A stretch of 33,549 bases of DNA from a virus (IMGVR_UViG_3300032069_000035:1-33549), one strand, 5' to 3'; positions 17,981-26,461 are shown, counted from the first letter of the stretch. Program-made: numbers and translations. Notes: generated by a model not told the origin, from the sequence alone.

Positions 17981-19542
17981 TGGCAGAAATAAGCAATTTA
18001 TATAGTCATGCTCCCAACTCACATTCTCAAGCTACTCTAGCGAAAAGTTTTTCTGTAGTTGGAAGTACAGGAATCATCAAAGGTTGGGGAAATGAATTAG
18101 CTGTTACGCAAAGTACTCCAGCAGGTATGTCAATAGATGTTGACACTGGCAGTGCCTGGATTGAAGGATATTACTATGAGAATACTGCAAAAGCAACTTG
18201 GGTGATTGATGCTTTGGCTGATCCTCTTTTAAATCGAATTGATAGGGTATGCATTGAAAGCGATCCTTTGACAGACTTAGAAAGTAAGGTTGTGATTGTA
18301 AAAGGTGCTGAGGCTGCTGTACCTGTAGCTCCAGTTTTAACTCAAGTAACAGGGGGGATTTGGCAAATTTCAAAAGCCCAAGTATATGTGGCTACAGGTG
18401 CAGGATCAATAATAAACGCCGCCATAACAGATGAAACGGATACACCCGTTATTTGCGGATATGCTCAAGGACTTCAAGTTGGAAAAGCGGTCTCAATCTC
18501 AAATTTGACTCTACCTAAACTTAATGGTTCATGGACAGGTTTTGCACAGAATCATGGTTCGAATTTTGGAGTAACATCTGATGGTACGAATGTTTATGTA
18601 ATCGGCGGGTCAACAACTCCTTATAATTGTGTATCAAAATATTCTGCTGGTGCTTGGGCAACCAAAGCAGTCAAAACTACCGCCGGATATTATTTTACAG
18701 CTACTTATTACAATGGAAACATTTATTGTATCGGTGGAATTAATGGTGCTGGCGATACAGCTTTAACAGCTACAGATATTTATAATATTGCTGGTAATTC
18801 TTGGAGTGCCGGAGTAGTTAAACCGACTGCTAGCTATAAACATGCTCAGGTTTACCATTATGACGCTACATTAGGACATCAAATCTATTGTTTTGGTGGT
18901 TTAAAAACTGCTGGCGGAATAACGTACATTACCACGCTTGATATTTATTCCATAACAGGCAATTCCTGGACTTCGGGTTCAGTTTTACTTTCTCTACCTA
19001 CATTCGGTGATGTTGTTGGTGTTAGTAATGGAACGGATATTTATGTTTTGTATCAAGATGCTGGTGGAATAAAGTTCTATAAATACGCTGTCATAGCAGA
19101 TGCTTATACTGTATTAACGGCTCCAGCAGTTCTGTTAACAAATTTTTTCTATCAAGATGACTATATTTATGGATTTTACTCTAACACAATGTATCGATAT
19201 AAAATATCAACGGATACATGGACTCAAGTTTGTGCTGCTACCGGAACTACTCTATTCTCCAATAATAGACAGGTTTGCCAATTTACGGACAAGAGATTTG
19301 TTTCACCTCAATCTGGAGGTACGACTAGCTGGTATTATACCTACTATTATTATATAGGAGTGGCTGGAGCAAAATCTCAATATTCTTTCCGCATTCGAAG
19401 TGATACAAATTTGAAACTTTTCAATATTACCAATCAATATGCTTCGGAAAGTATAGGAGTTTATGATACCGATCTTTATGGAATTTATTGCAATCTTGCT
19501 ACCGTTACTACTGTTGGAATTTTAATAGAGATAATGGGTTAG
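17980..19542 (+). CDS. Tail/baseplate protein with a Kelch-like beta-propeller
   Basis: The 520-residue protein has two or three parts. Residues 1 to about 160 look like a baseplate attachment domain (AEISNLYSHAPNSHSQ, NRIDRVCIESDP). Residues about 195-420 hold at least four Kelch-like blades, each with an IYxxGG-type strand followed by D/IYxxxxNSW: NVYVIGG (204-210), NIYCIGG (247-253) with TDIYNIAGNSW, QIYCFGG (301-307) with LDIYSITGNSW, and later YIYGFYS with KISTDTWTQ. A C-terminal beta domain follows (about 455-520). Kelch propellers bind proteins or sugars, so a receptor-binding role is reasonable but inferred. It lies between the hub and the fibre genes. Confidence 0.8.
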   Translation: MAEISNLYSHAPNSHSQATLAKSFSVVGSTGIIKGWGNELAVTQSTPAGMSIDVDTGSAWIEGYYYENTAKATWVIDALADPLLNRIDRVCIESDPLTDLESKVVIVKGAEAAVPVAPVLTQVTGGIWQISKAQVYVATGAGSIINAAITDETDTPVICGYAQGLQVGKAVSISNLTLPKLNGSWTGFAQNHGSNFGVTSDGTNVYVIGGSTTPYNCVSKYSAGAWATKAVKTTAGYYFTATYYNGNIYCIGGINGAGDTALTATDIYNIAGNSWSAGVVKPTASYKHAQVYHYDATLGHQIYCFGGLKTAGGITYITTLDIYSITGNSWTSGSVLLSLPTFGDVVGVSNGTDIYVLYQDAGGIKFYKYAVIADAYTVLTAPAVLLTNFFYQDDYIYGFYSNTMYRYKISTDTWTQVCAATGTTLFSNNRQVCQFTDKRFVSPQSGGTTSWYYTYYYYIGVAGAKSQYSFRIRSDTNLKLFNITNQYASESIGVYDTDLYGIYCNLATVTTVGILIEIMG

Positions 19543-19550
19543 GAGATAAC

Positions 19551-19973
19551 ATGCCAGACCCAATGGAATTTTTAACAACCGAAGAAGAGTTGAGATACTA
19601 TTTAACGATTGCTCAAGCAGATGTAATTACCGCTCAAGGCGATGCTACAACTGCGATTGGTGATGCAGGGGCAGTAGATGGCAGGGTAGATGCTGCAAGT
19701 ACCGCTTTGAACGCTAATGGGGTAGGCTATGTTTCCGCTTATTTGGAATCTATTGAGACTGGCAATGGGATTATCACTGTATTTAATTTTACAATTCCAG
19801 GTGGATTAATGGTTGTCAATAGTGAGACCGTTTTTTCATTAGGAGTACAACAAAAACGAACCTCACAATATTCTGTTACTGGACCTATGCAGATTACTTT
19901 TACAGGTGGAAATGAACCTGCCAGTGAACATGTATATTTAGATTGTTTAGTACCCGTAACATGGGCATTTTAA
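19551..19973 (+). CDS. Small tail protein, possible fibre accessory
   Basis: The 140-residue product starts at ATG 19551 behind AGGAG at 19541-19545; a longer open frame upstream overlaps the Kelch gene and is unlikely. The N-terminal half is Ala/Asp/Thr-rich with a heptad-like pattern (about 18-55), likely a trimeric coiled coil, and the C-terminal half (TVFNFTIPGG to PVTWAF) is beta-rich. I do not recognise the family; position suggests a baseplate or fibre connector. Confidence 0.75.
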   Translation: MPDPMEFLTTEEELRYYLTIAQADVITAQGDATTAIGDAGAVDGRVDAASTALNANGVGYVSAYLESIETGNGIITVFNFTIPGGLMVVNSETVFSLGVQQKRTSQYSVTGPMQITFTGGNEPASEHVYLDCLVPVTWAF

Positions 19974-19982
19974 GGAGGATTT

Positions 19983-20333
19983 ATGAATACGAAGATTTTT
20001 AATTATTCTTCAGATGGTACAGGTAAAGGTATCTATATATTGATTTTACGAGAAGTAGATAACAGGTGGTACGATCATACGGATGGGAAGTTTCGAGAAA
20101 CGCCGGCGATACCTTCGGTAGTATTATCAGAGGTAACTTTAGCTGGTGTGGCTACTCAAATATATTTATTATCTATTGCTTCTCAAACTTGGGAAGATGG
20201 ATACTATTGTGTATTTTGCTACGAAGAAGTAGCTGCCGGCTCTGTAGATACTGCAAATGATTCCATAGTAGCAGAATGCAGAGTTCGTATAGTAGGTGAT
20301 GTAATTGTTGAAAGAGGTTGGACACATAGTTAA
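19983..20333 (+). CDS. Small tail-region hypothetical protein
   Basis: This 116-residue protein follows the previous gene by nine bases with AAGGAGG just before its ATG. It is predicted to be mostly beta, with YILILREVDNRWYDH and a later GYYCVFCYEEV that recall carbohydrate-binding or Ig-like folds, but no family is recognised. It sits between baseplate and fibre genes. Confidence 0.75.
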   Translation: MNTKIFNYSSDGTGKGIYILILREVDNRWYDHTDGKFRETPAIPSVVLSEVTLAGVATQIYLLSIASQTWEDGYYCVFCYEEVAAGSVDTANDSIVAECRVRIVGDVIVERGWTHS

Positions 20334-20372
20334 TGAATTTAAAAAGGGGAAAAATTCATTGGGGCGAAAGCC
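20332..20372 (+). promoter_or_regulatory. Two hairpins in the gap before the tail fibre gene
   Basis: AATGAATTT (20332-20340) and AAATTCATT (20352-20360) form a perfect 9-base inverted repeat with an 11-base loop, partly covering the stop codon of the preceding gene. It is followed at once by GGC-GAAA-GCC (20363-20372), a short stem with a GNRA-type tetraloop. The ribosome binding site AAAGGAGG (20378-20385) of the fibre gene follows. No T run, so mRNA stability or translation control is more likely than termination. Confidence 0.4.
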
Positions 20373-20390
20373 GAACCAAAGGAGGTTTCC

Positions 20391-23300
20391 ATGAATTTGT
20401 TTAAAAAGTTTATTCCGATTGTGCAAAAAGGTCATATTAATGGCGTAGCTACGTTAGACCCTGCTGGGTATTTAACATGGGATCAATTACCGCCTGGTCT
20501 TTCTGGTGGTATGGAGTATCAAGGACTTTTAGATGCTTCGACTTTTTATCCTACCGTTCCTATCTCTCATGCGGCTCCTATTAGAAATGGTGATTATTGG
20601 AAAATCAGCGTAGGTGGTAATTTAGTGGGACCATTTGGAATTAAAAAAGTAATTTCAAAAGCTGAAACTTCTGGAGGTGGAGCAGATACAAAATTTACTG
20701 CTACCTCACATGGATACCACAATGCAGATGTAATCTTTATTTCAGGTACAACTTCTTACAATGGTTTAAGAACAGTTTCAAGCGTTACAGCAAATACTTT
20801 TGTAGTTACTGGTTTAGCATTTGTAGCTAACGAAACTGGTTATGCTCAGGAAACAGAAACGATTGCTTGGAATATAGGGGATTTGTGTATTTGGAACTCA
20901 CTTTCATGGGATAAATTTGAATCAGGTGATATTCCTGTTATTGTTCCTTTTACGAATACTTTTTGGGTAGATGGAGGGAGAGTCGATCCGTATACCGAGG
21001 ATGGTTCGATTTCACGACCTTACAGGAAAGTATCTACTTGTGTAACGGCTTGCGAGGCTCTATATACAGCCGCTGCCGATAAACAAACAACAAGATATAA
21101 AGTAATTATAGCTTCTGGGACATATTCAGATGCTTTTACTCTTACCACTCTAAAACATATTCGATTTGAAGGAATAGGGGTCATTCTGGCGGGTAATATT
21201 ACTTTAACACAAAGTCCTATCGGTGGAGCTGGGCAAGAACCTTATACAAGAATAGAATTTGTCGGGCATGATGGAATACGAGCAGAAAAAGGCTCAGGAA
21301 TGACAGTCTTAGGTAATATCGCAGGGACTCGTACCAATGACTCACTTACTTATATTAATTTTAAAGGGACTTGGGTTAGAGGGACACAAACTTACTCTGG
21401 TGATGGTACATGGGTGACTCAATACGAAAATTGTAGAACCGATGGAGCTATCTCAACGGGTGTATTTGCTGACCCCGATTCTGCCGTTTTAATCGAATGT
21501 ACTGGATGGAATGAATTTGCTGGAGCTATCTCTGGCAAGGTTTCATTTTACAACGTAACGAATACCGATTTTTACTCAGCAATCAATGTAACTCCAATAT
21601 TTGAATGTCGATTTACCAATACTCAATTTTTAAATCCTTCTACGGTTTCGATTATTGCAGTTAAGAATCTTTATATGGATGCTTATTCGTATAATTCATT
21701 ATTAGGACGTACTCCGACTTTAACAGGGATGACGTTTGTACCTTTAGACAAAATGTATAATACAAATTTTGGAACTGGTTTGAATCAATACAAAGTTCCC
21801 GTTGCTAATGCAAGTACCTTGGTCGATGGTTTCTGGTACAAAAACGGCATGATTGGAATAGGATTAGACCCATCCCAAAAGTTAGATATGCTAGCAGGTG
21901 GAATAAGGTTTTCGTATCAAGTACCTAATGCGTGTGTAGGGACTCTTCAGGTTGCCAATCCTGGAAACGTAGATGATGGAGCTCACTCTTATAAGATTGT
22001 TTTTGTTAATCCTTTGGGTGATTCTATCGGAGGGGCTGCTTCAAATGTAGTCACCGTGATAGACAAGACTGTTTCAGGACAAATTGATTTAACTGGGATT
22101 CCTGTAGGGGAACCATCTGTTACTTCTCGAAAGATTTATAGAACTAAGGCAGGTGAAGTCGCTTACTTCCTAGTTGATACCTTAATGGATAATTCAATCA
22201 CAATCTACACCGATAATACCGCTGATGTTGTTCTTGTTACTCCTTTACCTACTATTGGAGCGGATGCTGGGGTAGTTTTTTGTGATGGTACAGAGGCTAT
22301 GCGATTTCATTCTATTGGACAACTAACCTTCTCATTATTCCCTTATACACCTTCCGCAGCTCCTACTACAGACTATCAAGTTGCAAATAAAAAGTACGTA
22401 GATGATAGTGCTGGTGGTGGTTATTGGGATCGATCGGGAATTGGATTAATCCCTCACACCTCTGGAGATACAATCGGATTAACAGGAACACGAATATTTA
22501 AAGGATGGTTTACTGATTTAGAAGTAACCAATGCTATAGTAGGATCGATAACAGGTAATTCTGCTACCTCTACTACAGCTCCAACGACAGCTATTTTAGT
22601 TTCTCAAGCAATAGGGCAAACAATAGGGGACACTACAAATAGATTAACTAAATTATGGGCAACTGATATAACTTGTACAAACGCAATTACAGGCTCAATA
22701 ACTGGAACTGCTGCCAAAGCTACTGATTTAGTGGGTGGCAATGGTACAACTTTAAAAGGTTCAATCCCTTATCAAGACAATACAGATGATACGGTTATGC
22801 TTTCTCCTAATATAACCGTAACCAAGAAGTTTTTACGAATGACAGGGGATGGTACAAATGGAGTAGCTCCATCGTGGGATACTGTAACCTCAACTGATGT
22901 GGGTTTAGGTAGTGTAGAAAATACCGCTTTATCTACTTGGGCTGGTACTGCAAATATAACGACCTTAGGTACTATTGGTACAGGCTCATGGAATGCTTCT
23001 ATTATATCTGCTACTAAAATAGGTGGGGGTTTAACGCAATACCAAGTGCCTGTTATGAATGCTACTTATTTAGCTAACTCTTCTATCTATGAAGTCGCTA
23101 CTGGTTATGGATTTGGAGGTTCACCTGCTACTAATATCGCCTTCTCATTAACTAAAGCAATTACCGCTGTTACTGGTTATGCCTATGGAGCTAACTTCTC
23201 ACAAACATTAACCGCAGTCGCTAATAACGATATGTTGTTTGGATTATTTGTTAAAAACTCTTATGTAGATGGAGCTTTCACTGGAGTTAAACATCATGGG

Positions 23301-24212
23301 TTAGGCTTATCTTATCAAGCAACCAATACTTTTAGTTGTTCGATGGCATTTCTTAAAGCTAGGGATAACACAGGCAATCCAGTGGTGATAGTGTCGGGTG
23401 ATTACTTAGGGGAAATAGCAGCCTATGGATACGATGGAACTAATTTTATTAGGTCAGGCTCAATAAAATTTAGAAGTTCAAGCGTTGTAGCGGGAAAAAT
23501 AGGTACTAAGTTAGAGTTTTACTTAATGGGAGATGGAGCAACATCAGAATCATTGGTTATGTCACTTTCTCAGTGGGGTGCATTGTCGTTAACTAATAAT
23601 ATTAGCGTATCCATGTCAGGTACGAATGCTTCTTTTACTGGATCGCAAGTAGGATTAGCAACAACTCCCGCTGATTGTATTGTTATTTTAAATGCAACCG
23701 CCTCTCTCGTCGGTACTCCTGTTCAAATGTCAGGACGTTTACGCCTTTTAGGTTCTGCTTTCAATTCTGGATCTTCTCTCTCAGAAAATCACTCTTGGAC
23801 TCTTGAATGTTTACCCGCCGCCGCCGCAGGAAGTACAACGTCACAATTCAGAATCAGAATATCAAAGAATGGTGGAGCATATACAGACGGTTTATTAATT
23901 TCTGATACTGGTAATTTATTGATAACAGAAGCTGGAAATCTAGTTTTAGGAACAACCACAGGTACTAAGTTTGGAACAGCAACAGCTCAAAAACTAGGCT
24001 TTTGGAACGCCACTCCTATAGTTCAACCTATAACGAATGCTTATACCTCAGACCCAGAATCGGAAGCTTATTTGGGTATTGATAATACTCAGGGAGGTTC
24101 AGTTTATGCACAAGTAACAGACCTTAATATTTTACGGGTTGCTTATGATACCCTAAGAGCTAGTTATGATAATTTATTGGCTAATTTAAAAACAACAGGA
24201 ATTGTTGCATAA
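20391..24212 (+). CDS. Long tail fibre protein
   Basis: The 1273-residue protein is the largest surface protein here and the likely host-contact fibre. The start carries FKKFIPIVQKGHINGVATLD, an attachment-like segment. Residues about 190-430 look like a right-handed beta-helix (WVDGGRVDPYTEDGSISRPY, then strand-rich turns), residues about 515-590 like an Ig/FN3-type module, and about 690-880 contain phage-fibre repeats such as TTNRLTKLWATDI, TGSITGTAAKATDL and LGTIGTGSWNASIIS. Near the end TTTGTKFGTATAQKLGFWN is a motif common in phage fibres, followed by a short helix. No intramolecular chaperone domain is seen. No separate assembly chaperone gene follows. Confidence 0.88.
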   Translation: MNLFKKFIPIVQKGHINGVATLDPAGYLTWDQLPPGLSGGMEYQGLLDASTFYPTVPISHAAPIRNGDYWKISVGGNLVGPFGIKKVISKAETSGGGADTKFTATSHGYHNADVIFISGTTSYNGLRTVSSVTANTFVVTGLAFVANETGYAQETETIAWNIGDLCIWNSLSWDKFESGDIPVIVPFTNTFWVDGGRVDPYTEDGSISRPYRKVSTCVTACEALYTAAADKQTTRYKVIIASGTYSDAFTLTTLKHIRFEGIGVILAGNITLTQSPIGGAGQEPYTRIEFVGHDGIRAEKGSGMTVLGNIAGTRTNDSLTYINFKGTWVRGTQTYSGDGTWVTQYENCRTDGAISTGVFADPDSAVLIECTGWNEFAGAISGKVSFYNVTNTDFYSAINVTPIFECRFTNTQFLNPSTVSIIAVKNLYMDAYSYNSLLGRTPTLTGMTFVPLDKMYNTNFGTGLNQYKVPVANASTLVDGFWYKNGMIGIGLDPSQKLDMLAGGIRFSYQVPNACVGTLQVANPGNVDDGAHSYKIVFVNPLGDSIGGAASNVVTVIDKTVSGQIDLTGIPVGEPSVTSRKIYRTKAGEVAYFLVDTLMDNSITIYTDNTADVVLVTPLPTIGADAGVVFCDGTEAMRFHSIGQLTFSLFPYTPSAAPTTDYQVANKKYVDDSAGGGYWDRSGIGLIPHTSGDTIGLTGTRIFKGWFTDLEVTNAIVGSITGNSATSTTAPTTAILVSQAIGQTIGDTTNRLTKLWATDITCTNAITGSITGTAAKATDLVGGNGTTLKGSIPYQDNTDDTVMLSPNITVTKKFLRMTGDGTNGVAPSWDTVTSTDVGLGSVENTALSTWAGTANITTLGTIGTGSWNASIISATKIGGGLTQYQVPVMNATYLANSSIYEVATGYGFGGSPATNIAFSLTKAITAVTGYAYGANFSQTLTAVANNDMLFGLFVKNSYVDGAFTGVKHHGLGLSYQATNTFSCSMAFLKARDNTGNPVVIVSGDYLGEIAAYGYDGTNFIRSGSIKFRSSSVVAGKIGTKLEFYLMGDGATSESLVMSLSQWGALSLTNNISVSMSGTNASFTGSQVGLATTPADCIVILNATASLVGTPVQMSGRLRLLGSAFNSGSSLSENHSWTLECLPAAAAGSTTSQFRIRISKNGGAYTDGLLISDTGNLLITEAGNLVLGTTTGTKFGTATAQKLGFWNATPIVQPITNAYTSDPESEAYLGIDNTQGGSVYAQVTDLNILRVAYDTLRASYDNLLANLKTTGIVA

Positions 24213-24215
24213 TGA

Positions 24216-24243
24216 TTGATTTAATCGGGAATTATAGTAGAAT
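24216..24243 (+). promoter_or_regulatory. Promoter of leader copy 1
   Basis: TTGATT (24216-24221), a 16-base spacer and TAGAAT (24238-24243) lie right after the fibre stop codon. The 11 bases TTGATTTAATC are identical to those at the promoter of leader copy 3 (29932-29942). Transcription would start near A24250, the first base of the structured leader. Confidence 0.6.
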
Positions 24244-24249
24244 ATATCC

Positions 24250-24301
24250 ATGGAGTCTTGCCGTAATCAGAACTCCTAACTTATTACGGAGGTTAGAAAT
24301 G
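24250..24301 (+). ncRNA. SD-sequestering pseudoknot-type leader, copy 1 (orphan)
   Basis: GGAGTCTTG (24252-24260) pairs with CAGAACTCC (24268-24276), with one mismatch and one G-T pair; the whole loop CCGTAAT (24261-24267) is complementary to ATTACGG (24283-24289) after the linker TAACTT. That strand overlaps GGAGG (24288-24292), 6 bases before ATG 24299. The layout is the same as copies 2 and 3, but the downstream frame (24299-24337) is only 12 codons, so the HNH gene has been lost or never was here. No other gene lies between 24213 and 24435. Confidence 0.75.
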
Positions 24302-24337
24302 GAAAGAAGAAGCGTTTACAAGAAAGACTCAGGTTAG
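24299..24337 (+). pseudogene. 12-codon ORF left behind an orphan HNH-type leader
   Basis: The frame begins with the same ATGGAAAG as the two HNH genes that carry this leader, then diverges and stops after 12 codons. Another frame here reads to a stop at about 24362. It may be what remains after deletion of an HNH gene; a real leader peptide or sRNA role cannot be excluded. Confidence 0.4.
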
Positions 24338-24390
24338 AGCTGTGGCTAGTGCAAATAGTTAGTAATATTTAAAAATAGTTGTAAAATATT

Positions 24391-24416
24391 CTCAGGGGTC
24401 AGAAATGGCTCCTGAG
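24391..24416 (+). promoter_or_regulatory. 10-bp hairpin upstream of the 24436 gene
   Basis: CTCAGGGGTC (24391-24400) pairs with GGCTCCTGAG (24407-24416), including two G-T pairs, around the 6-base loop AGAAAT. The following bases are ATTTAAAAAAGG, with no T run, so termination is doubtful. It lies 8 bases before AAGGAGG of the next gene and may affect its translation or mark a processed 5' end. Confidence 0.45.
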
Positions 24417-24435
24417 ATTTAAAAAAGGAGGATGA

Positions 24436-24666
24436 ATGGAAAAAATAGTAACAATCGTAGATGGGGTAAAAGTTGTCAGCTTTAAGGAATCGGTTTTAAT
24501 TCCGCAAGAATCCAATGTAAATTTTAGCGAATTAATCCAAGATGTAGTCAATGCCAAAAACACTTTAAAAGCTAAACGGGTTGAATTGAATCGATTTCTA
24601 AAAGAATTGACAGCGGATGAAAAGTTAGTGTATCAAACAAGATTGGATGATATTTTCAAAGATTAA
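24436..24666 (+). CDS. Small hypothetical protein before the lysis genes
   Basis: This 76-residue protein has a short beta N-terminus and a charged helical C-terminus (about 40-76, DVVNAKNTLKAKRVELNRFL), likely coiled coil. AAGGAGG at 24425-24431 precedes ATG 24436 by 4 bases. I do not recognise a family. Small genes of this kind are usual between tail fibres and holins in Bacillota phages. Confidence 0.75.
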   Translation: MEKIVTIVDGVKVVSFKESVLIPQESNVNFSELIQDVVNAKNTLKAKRVELNRFLKELTADEKLVYQTRLDDIFKD

Positions 24667-24684
24667 GAAAGGAAAAGGGGAAAA

Positions 24685-25065
24685 ATGACTGAGTTAAAGT
24701 TAAAAATGAGTGAAGTGTTGGAATCAAACGCTGCTTGTGATGAATTATTAAAGTTGAAAATGCCGATCAATGTTTCGGTTGGTATTTTAGGTTTACAGGA
24801 TTCATTCGAAAGTAAGGTTCTTCTGGCACAAAAAACGATTAAGAAACTAATGGATGAAAACTGTGAGAAAAACGAAAATGGTTACGTACCAGTTGACCCT
24901 ACAAAACCAGAATTAGGATATAAACTAGTCAAACCTGCAGAATATCACAAAGGATTCCAAGAATTAATGGATTCAGAAGTACCGATTCTATTTGATCCGA
25001 TTGAACTAGGGAATTTAGAACCAGAAGGAACGATTATCAAAATACTTAGAAAGTTCTTAAAATGA
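24685..25065 (+). CDS. Small hypothetical protein, possibly DUF1617-like
   Basis: The 126-residue protein starts behind an AGGGGA-type site and ends eight bases before the holin-like gene. It is mixed alpha/beta, with a helical N-terminus (ELKLKMSEVLESNAACDELL) and a segment YVPVDPTKPELGYKLVKPAE. Genes of this size and place in Gram-positive phages often carry DUF1617-type proteins of unknown role, but the match is only an impression. Confidence 0.7.
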   Translation: MTELKLKMSEVLESNAACDELLKLKMPINVSVGILGLQDSFESKVLLAQKTIKKLMDENCEKNENGYVPVDPTKPELGYKLVKPAEYHKGFQELMDSEVPILFDPIELGNLEPEGTIIKILRKFLK

Positions 25066-25072
25066 GGTTATA

Positions 25073-25327
25073 ATGGAGGCAGAAATTGTTAAAATATTAG
25101 CCAGTTATGGAGCATTAGGGGCGTTCTCAATTTTAGCGGTGATACTTTTAGTGTATGTTCTCAAAACAAACGAAAAAAGAGAGGCTTCATTTCAGGCGTT
25201 TTTAATCAAGATGTCCGAAAGTATGCCGGCACTAGAAAGTATATGTAAACGAATTGAAGAAAAGCAAGATGCTCATATCTCCTCCGTGAACTCTTCGCTT
25301 ACAACAATCAAAGAGCATTTAAAATGA
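25073..25327 (+). CDS. Holin-like protein (UviB/BhlA type)
   Basis: The 84-residue protein has one transmembrane segment (about 12-31, YGALGAFSILAVILLVYVL), then KTNEKREASFQAF and a charged helical cytoplasmic tail. The pattern of short N-terminus, single membrane helix, LKTNEKRE and coiled coil is that of BhlA/UviB-type holins. It overlaps the endolysin start by four bases, which strongly supports a lysis role: the holin opens the membrane for the endolysin. Confidence 0.8.
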   Translation: MEAEIVKILASYGALGAFSILAVILLVYVLKTNEKREASFQAFLIKMSESMPALESICKRIEEKQDAHISSVNSSLTTIKEHLK

Positions 25328-25956
25328 AACTCTACTGCAATCCAGTTAAGGCGATAGTTTTACACCATTCTGGTTCACAACCTGGCGATTTAGCCGTATG
25401 GAACGCTATAATAGAATACTCAAAAAGACAATGGGCAGATAAATGGTATCCCTACACTTGTGACTATCATTGGGGGGTAGGGGTCTCTGGAAAGATTTAC
25501 AAAGGACAACCAGAGATTTACTTTGCGGTACATTGCGGAATTGATGAATGGGACTCTTATCAAGACGAATCCGGCGTTAATAATCAAAACAGTATCGCTA
25601 TAGCTGCGATAGGCAACTTTGAGACCTCAATACTCCCAGAGGTTCAATTACAGGGGATAGTTGATTGTATTAAAGACGTAAAAAGTAGATACCCAAAAGC
25701 ATTTCTTAAAATACACAGAGAATTAGTTTCGACTGATTGTCCTGGATACAAATATAACTATCCTGAGATATTTAGGAGGCTAGGATTGAAATTTAAAGAT
25801 GTAGACGAAAAACGATGGTCATTCCCTGCGATTGACTGGGCAAGTAATGAAAAAATAATGAAGGGCGATGAGTACGGCTTTCGTCCAAAAGAAAGTTTAA
25901 CTCGTGAAGAAATGGCACAGATACTTTTCAATTTACACAAAACAGGGAAAATATAA
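25324..25956 (+). CDS. Endolysin: N-acetylmuramoyl-L-alanine amidase with SLH-like domain
   Basis: The 210-residue protein has an Amidase_2-type catalytic domain (1 to about 150) that cuts the bond between muramic acid and the stem peptide. Zinc ligands are likely H14 or H15 in VLHHSG, H131 in KIHREL and C139 in TDCPG; HWGVGVSGKIYKG and AVHCGI are further family features. Residues about 157-206 (FKDVDEKRWSFPAIDWASNE and GFRPKESLTREEMAQIL) match one S-layer-homology domain, which binds pyruvylated or similar secondary wall polymers. No signal peptide is visible, so release needs the holin. The start overlaps the holin gene. Confidence 0.92.
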   Translation: MKLYCNPVKAIVLHHSGSQPGDLAVWNAIIEYSKRQWADKWYPYTCDYHWGVGVSGKIYKGQPEIYFAVHCGIDEWDSYQDESGVNNQNSIAIAAIGNFETSILPEVQLQGIVDCIKDVKSRYPKAFLKIHRELVSTDCPGYKYNYPEIFRRLGLKFKDVDEKRWSFPAIDWASNEKIMKGDEYGFRPKESLTREEMAQILFNLHKTGKI

Positions 25957-25981
25957 ACTTATCAAATTAAAGGGGTATTTG

Positions 25982-26041
25982 ATGGGTCTTAAGGTAAATG
26001 TATTAAAGAGTATGAAACTAGTTGAAATTTTAACGATTTAG
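25982..26041 (+). CDS. Possible 19-codon ORF between lysis genes
   Basis: An ATG at 25982 has AAAGGGG 6-7 bases upstream and reads 19 codons, Lys/Val/Leu-rich, to TAG at 26039. It lies in the 116-base gap between the endolysin and the next membrane-protein gene. There is no family evidence, and chance is quite possible in AT-rich DNA. Confidence 0.2.
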   Translation: MGLKVNVLKSMKLVEILTI

Positions 26042-26072
26042 GGGGTTTGTAATATAAAATGAGGAGGTATTT

Positions 26073-26366
26073 ATGGATTTTAGTTTTATCGTAGGAATAA
26101 GTGCGTTTGTGGGACCAATTCTCTCATTTTTTTATGAGAAGTTTTTTGGGGGATGGAAATGGTCAGGTAAGTTTTGGGTATTTTCATTTCTTTGTATTTT
26201 ATTTGGTGGACTTTTAGCTTTTGCGAATCGAGAAATTACGTTTAATCCGCTTCACTGGGATACGATAGAATTGATATTTGTCAGTTTAGGATCGATTTTA
26301 AAATGGGCAGGTATGTTTTTAATTGCGGGGGAAACTTACTTTTTCAAGGTAATAAAAAAACAATAA
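26073..26366 (+). CDS. Small membrane protein, possible second holin
   Basis: The 97-residue protein has three likely transmembrane segments (about 4-20, 33-49 and 66-90) separated by short charged turns such as EKFFGGWKWSG. AGGAGG at 26061-26066 precedes the ATG. Its place after the endolysin and before the late terminator suggests a holin, antiholin or other lysis helper. I do not recognise the family. Confidence 0.7.
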   Translation: MDFSFIVGISAFVGPILSFFYEKFFGGWKWSGKFWVFSFLCILFGGLLAFANREITFNPLHWDTIELIFVSLGSILKWAGMFLIAGETYFFKVIKKQ

Positions 26367-26395
26367 TACATCTTATGCCACATGCTTGATGGCGG

Positions 26396-26421
26396 TTTAA
26401 ATCGTTCCGCTAAAAACGATT
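26396..26421 (+). repeat. Inverted repeat next to the late terminator
   Basis: AATCGTT (26400-26406) and AACGATT (26415-26421) form a hairpin with loop CCGCTAAA; with one bulged A the stem extends to TTTAA/TTAAA on both sides. It stands immediately before the terminator stem and may strengthen it or protect the 3' end. Confidence 0.5.
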
Positions 26422-26424
26422 AAA

Positions 26425-26461
26425 CTCCCAGATTTTGTTTCCCTTTATTCTGGGGGTTTTT
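26425..26461 (+). terminator. Rho-independent terminator of the late operon
   Basis: CTCCCAGA (26425-26432) pairs with TCTGGGGG (26449-26456), one G-T pair, with a 16-base loop, followed by five T (26457-26461). It closes the tail-lysis transcription unit. The T run also lies in the -35 region of the next HNH cassette promoter. Confidence 0.75.

Noticed and set aside
24391-24416. A Rho-independent terminator
   Set aside because: The stem is good, but no T run follows on either strand.
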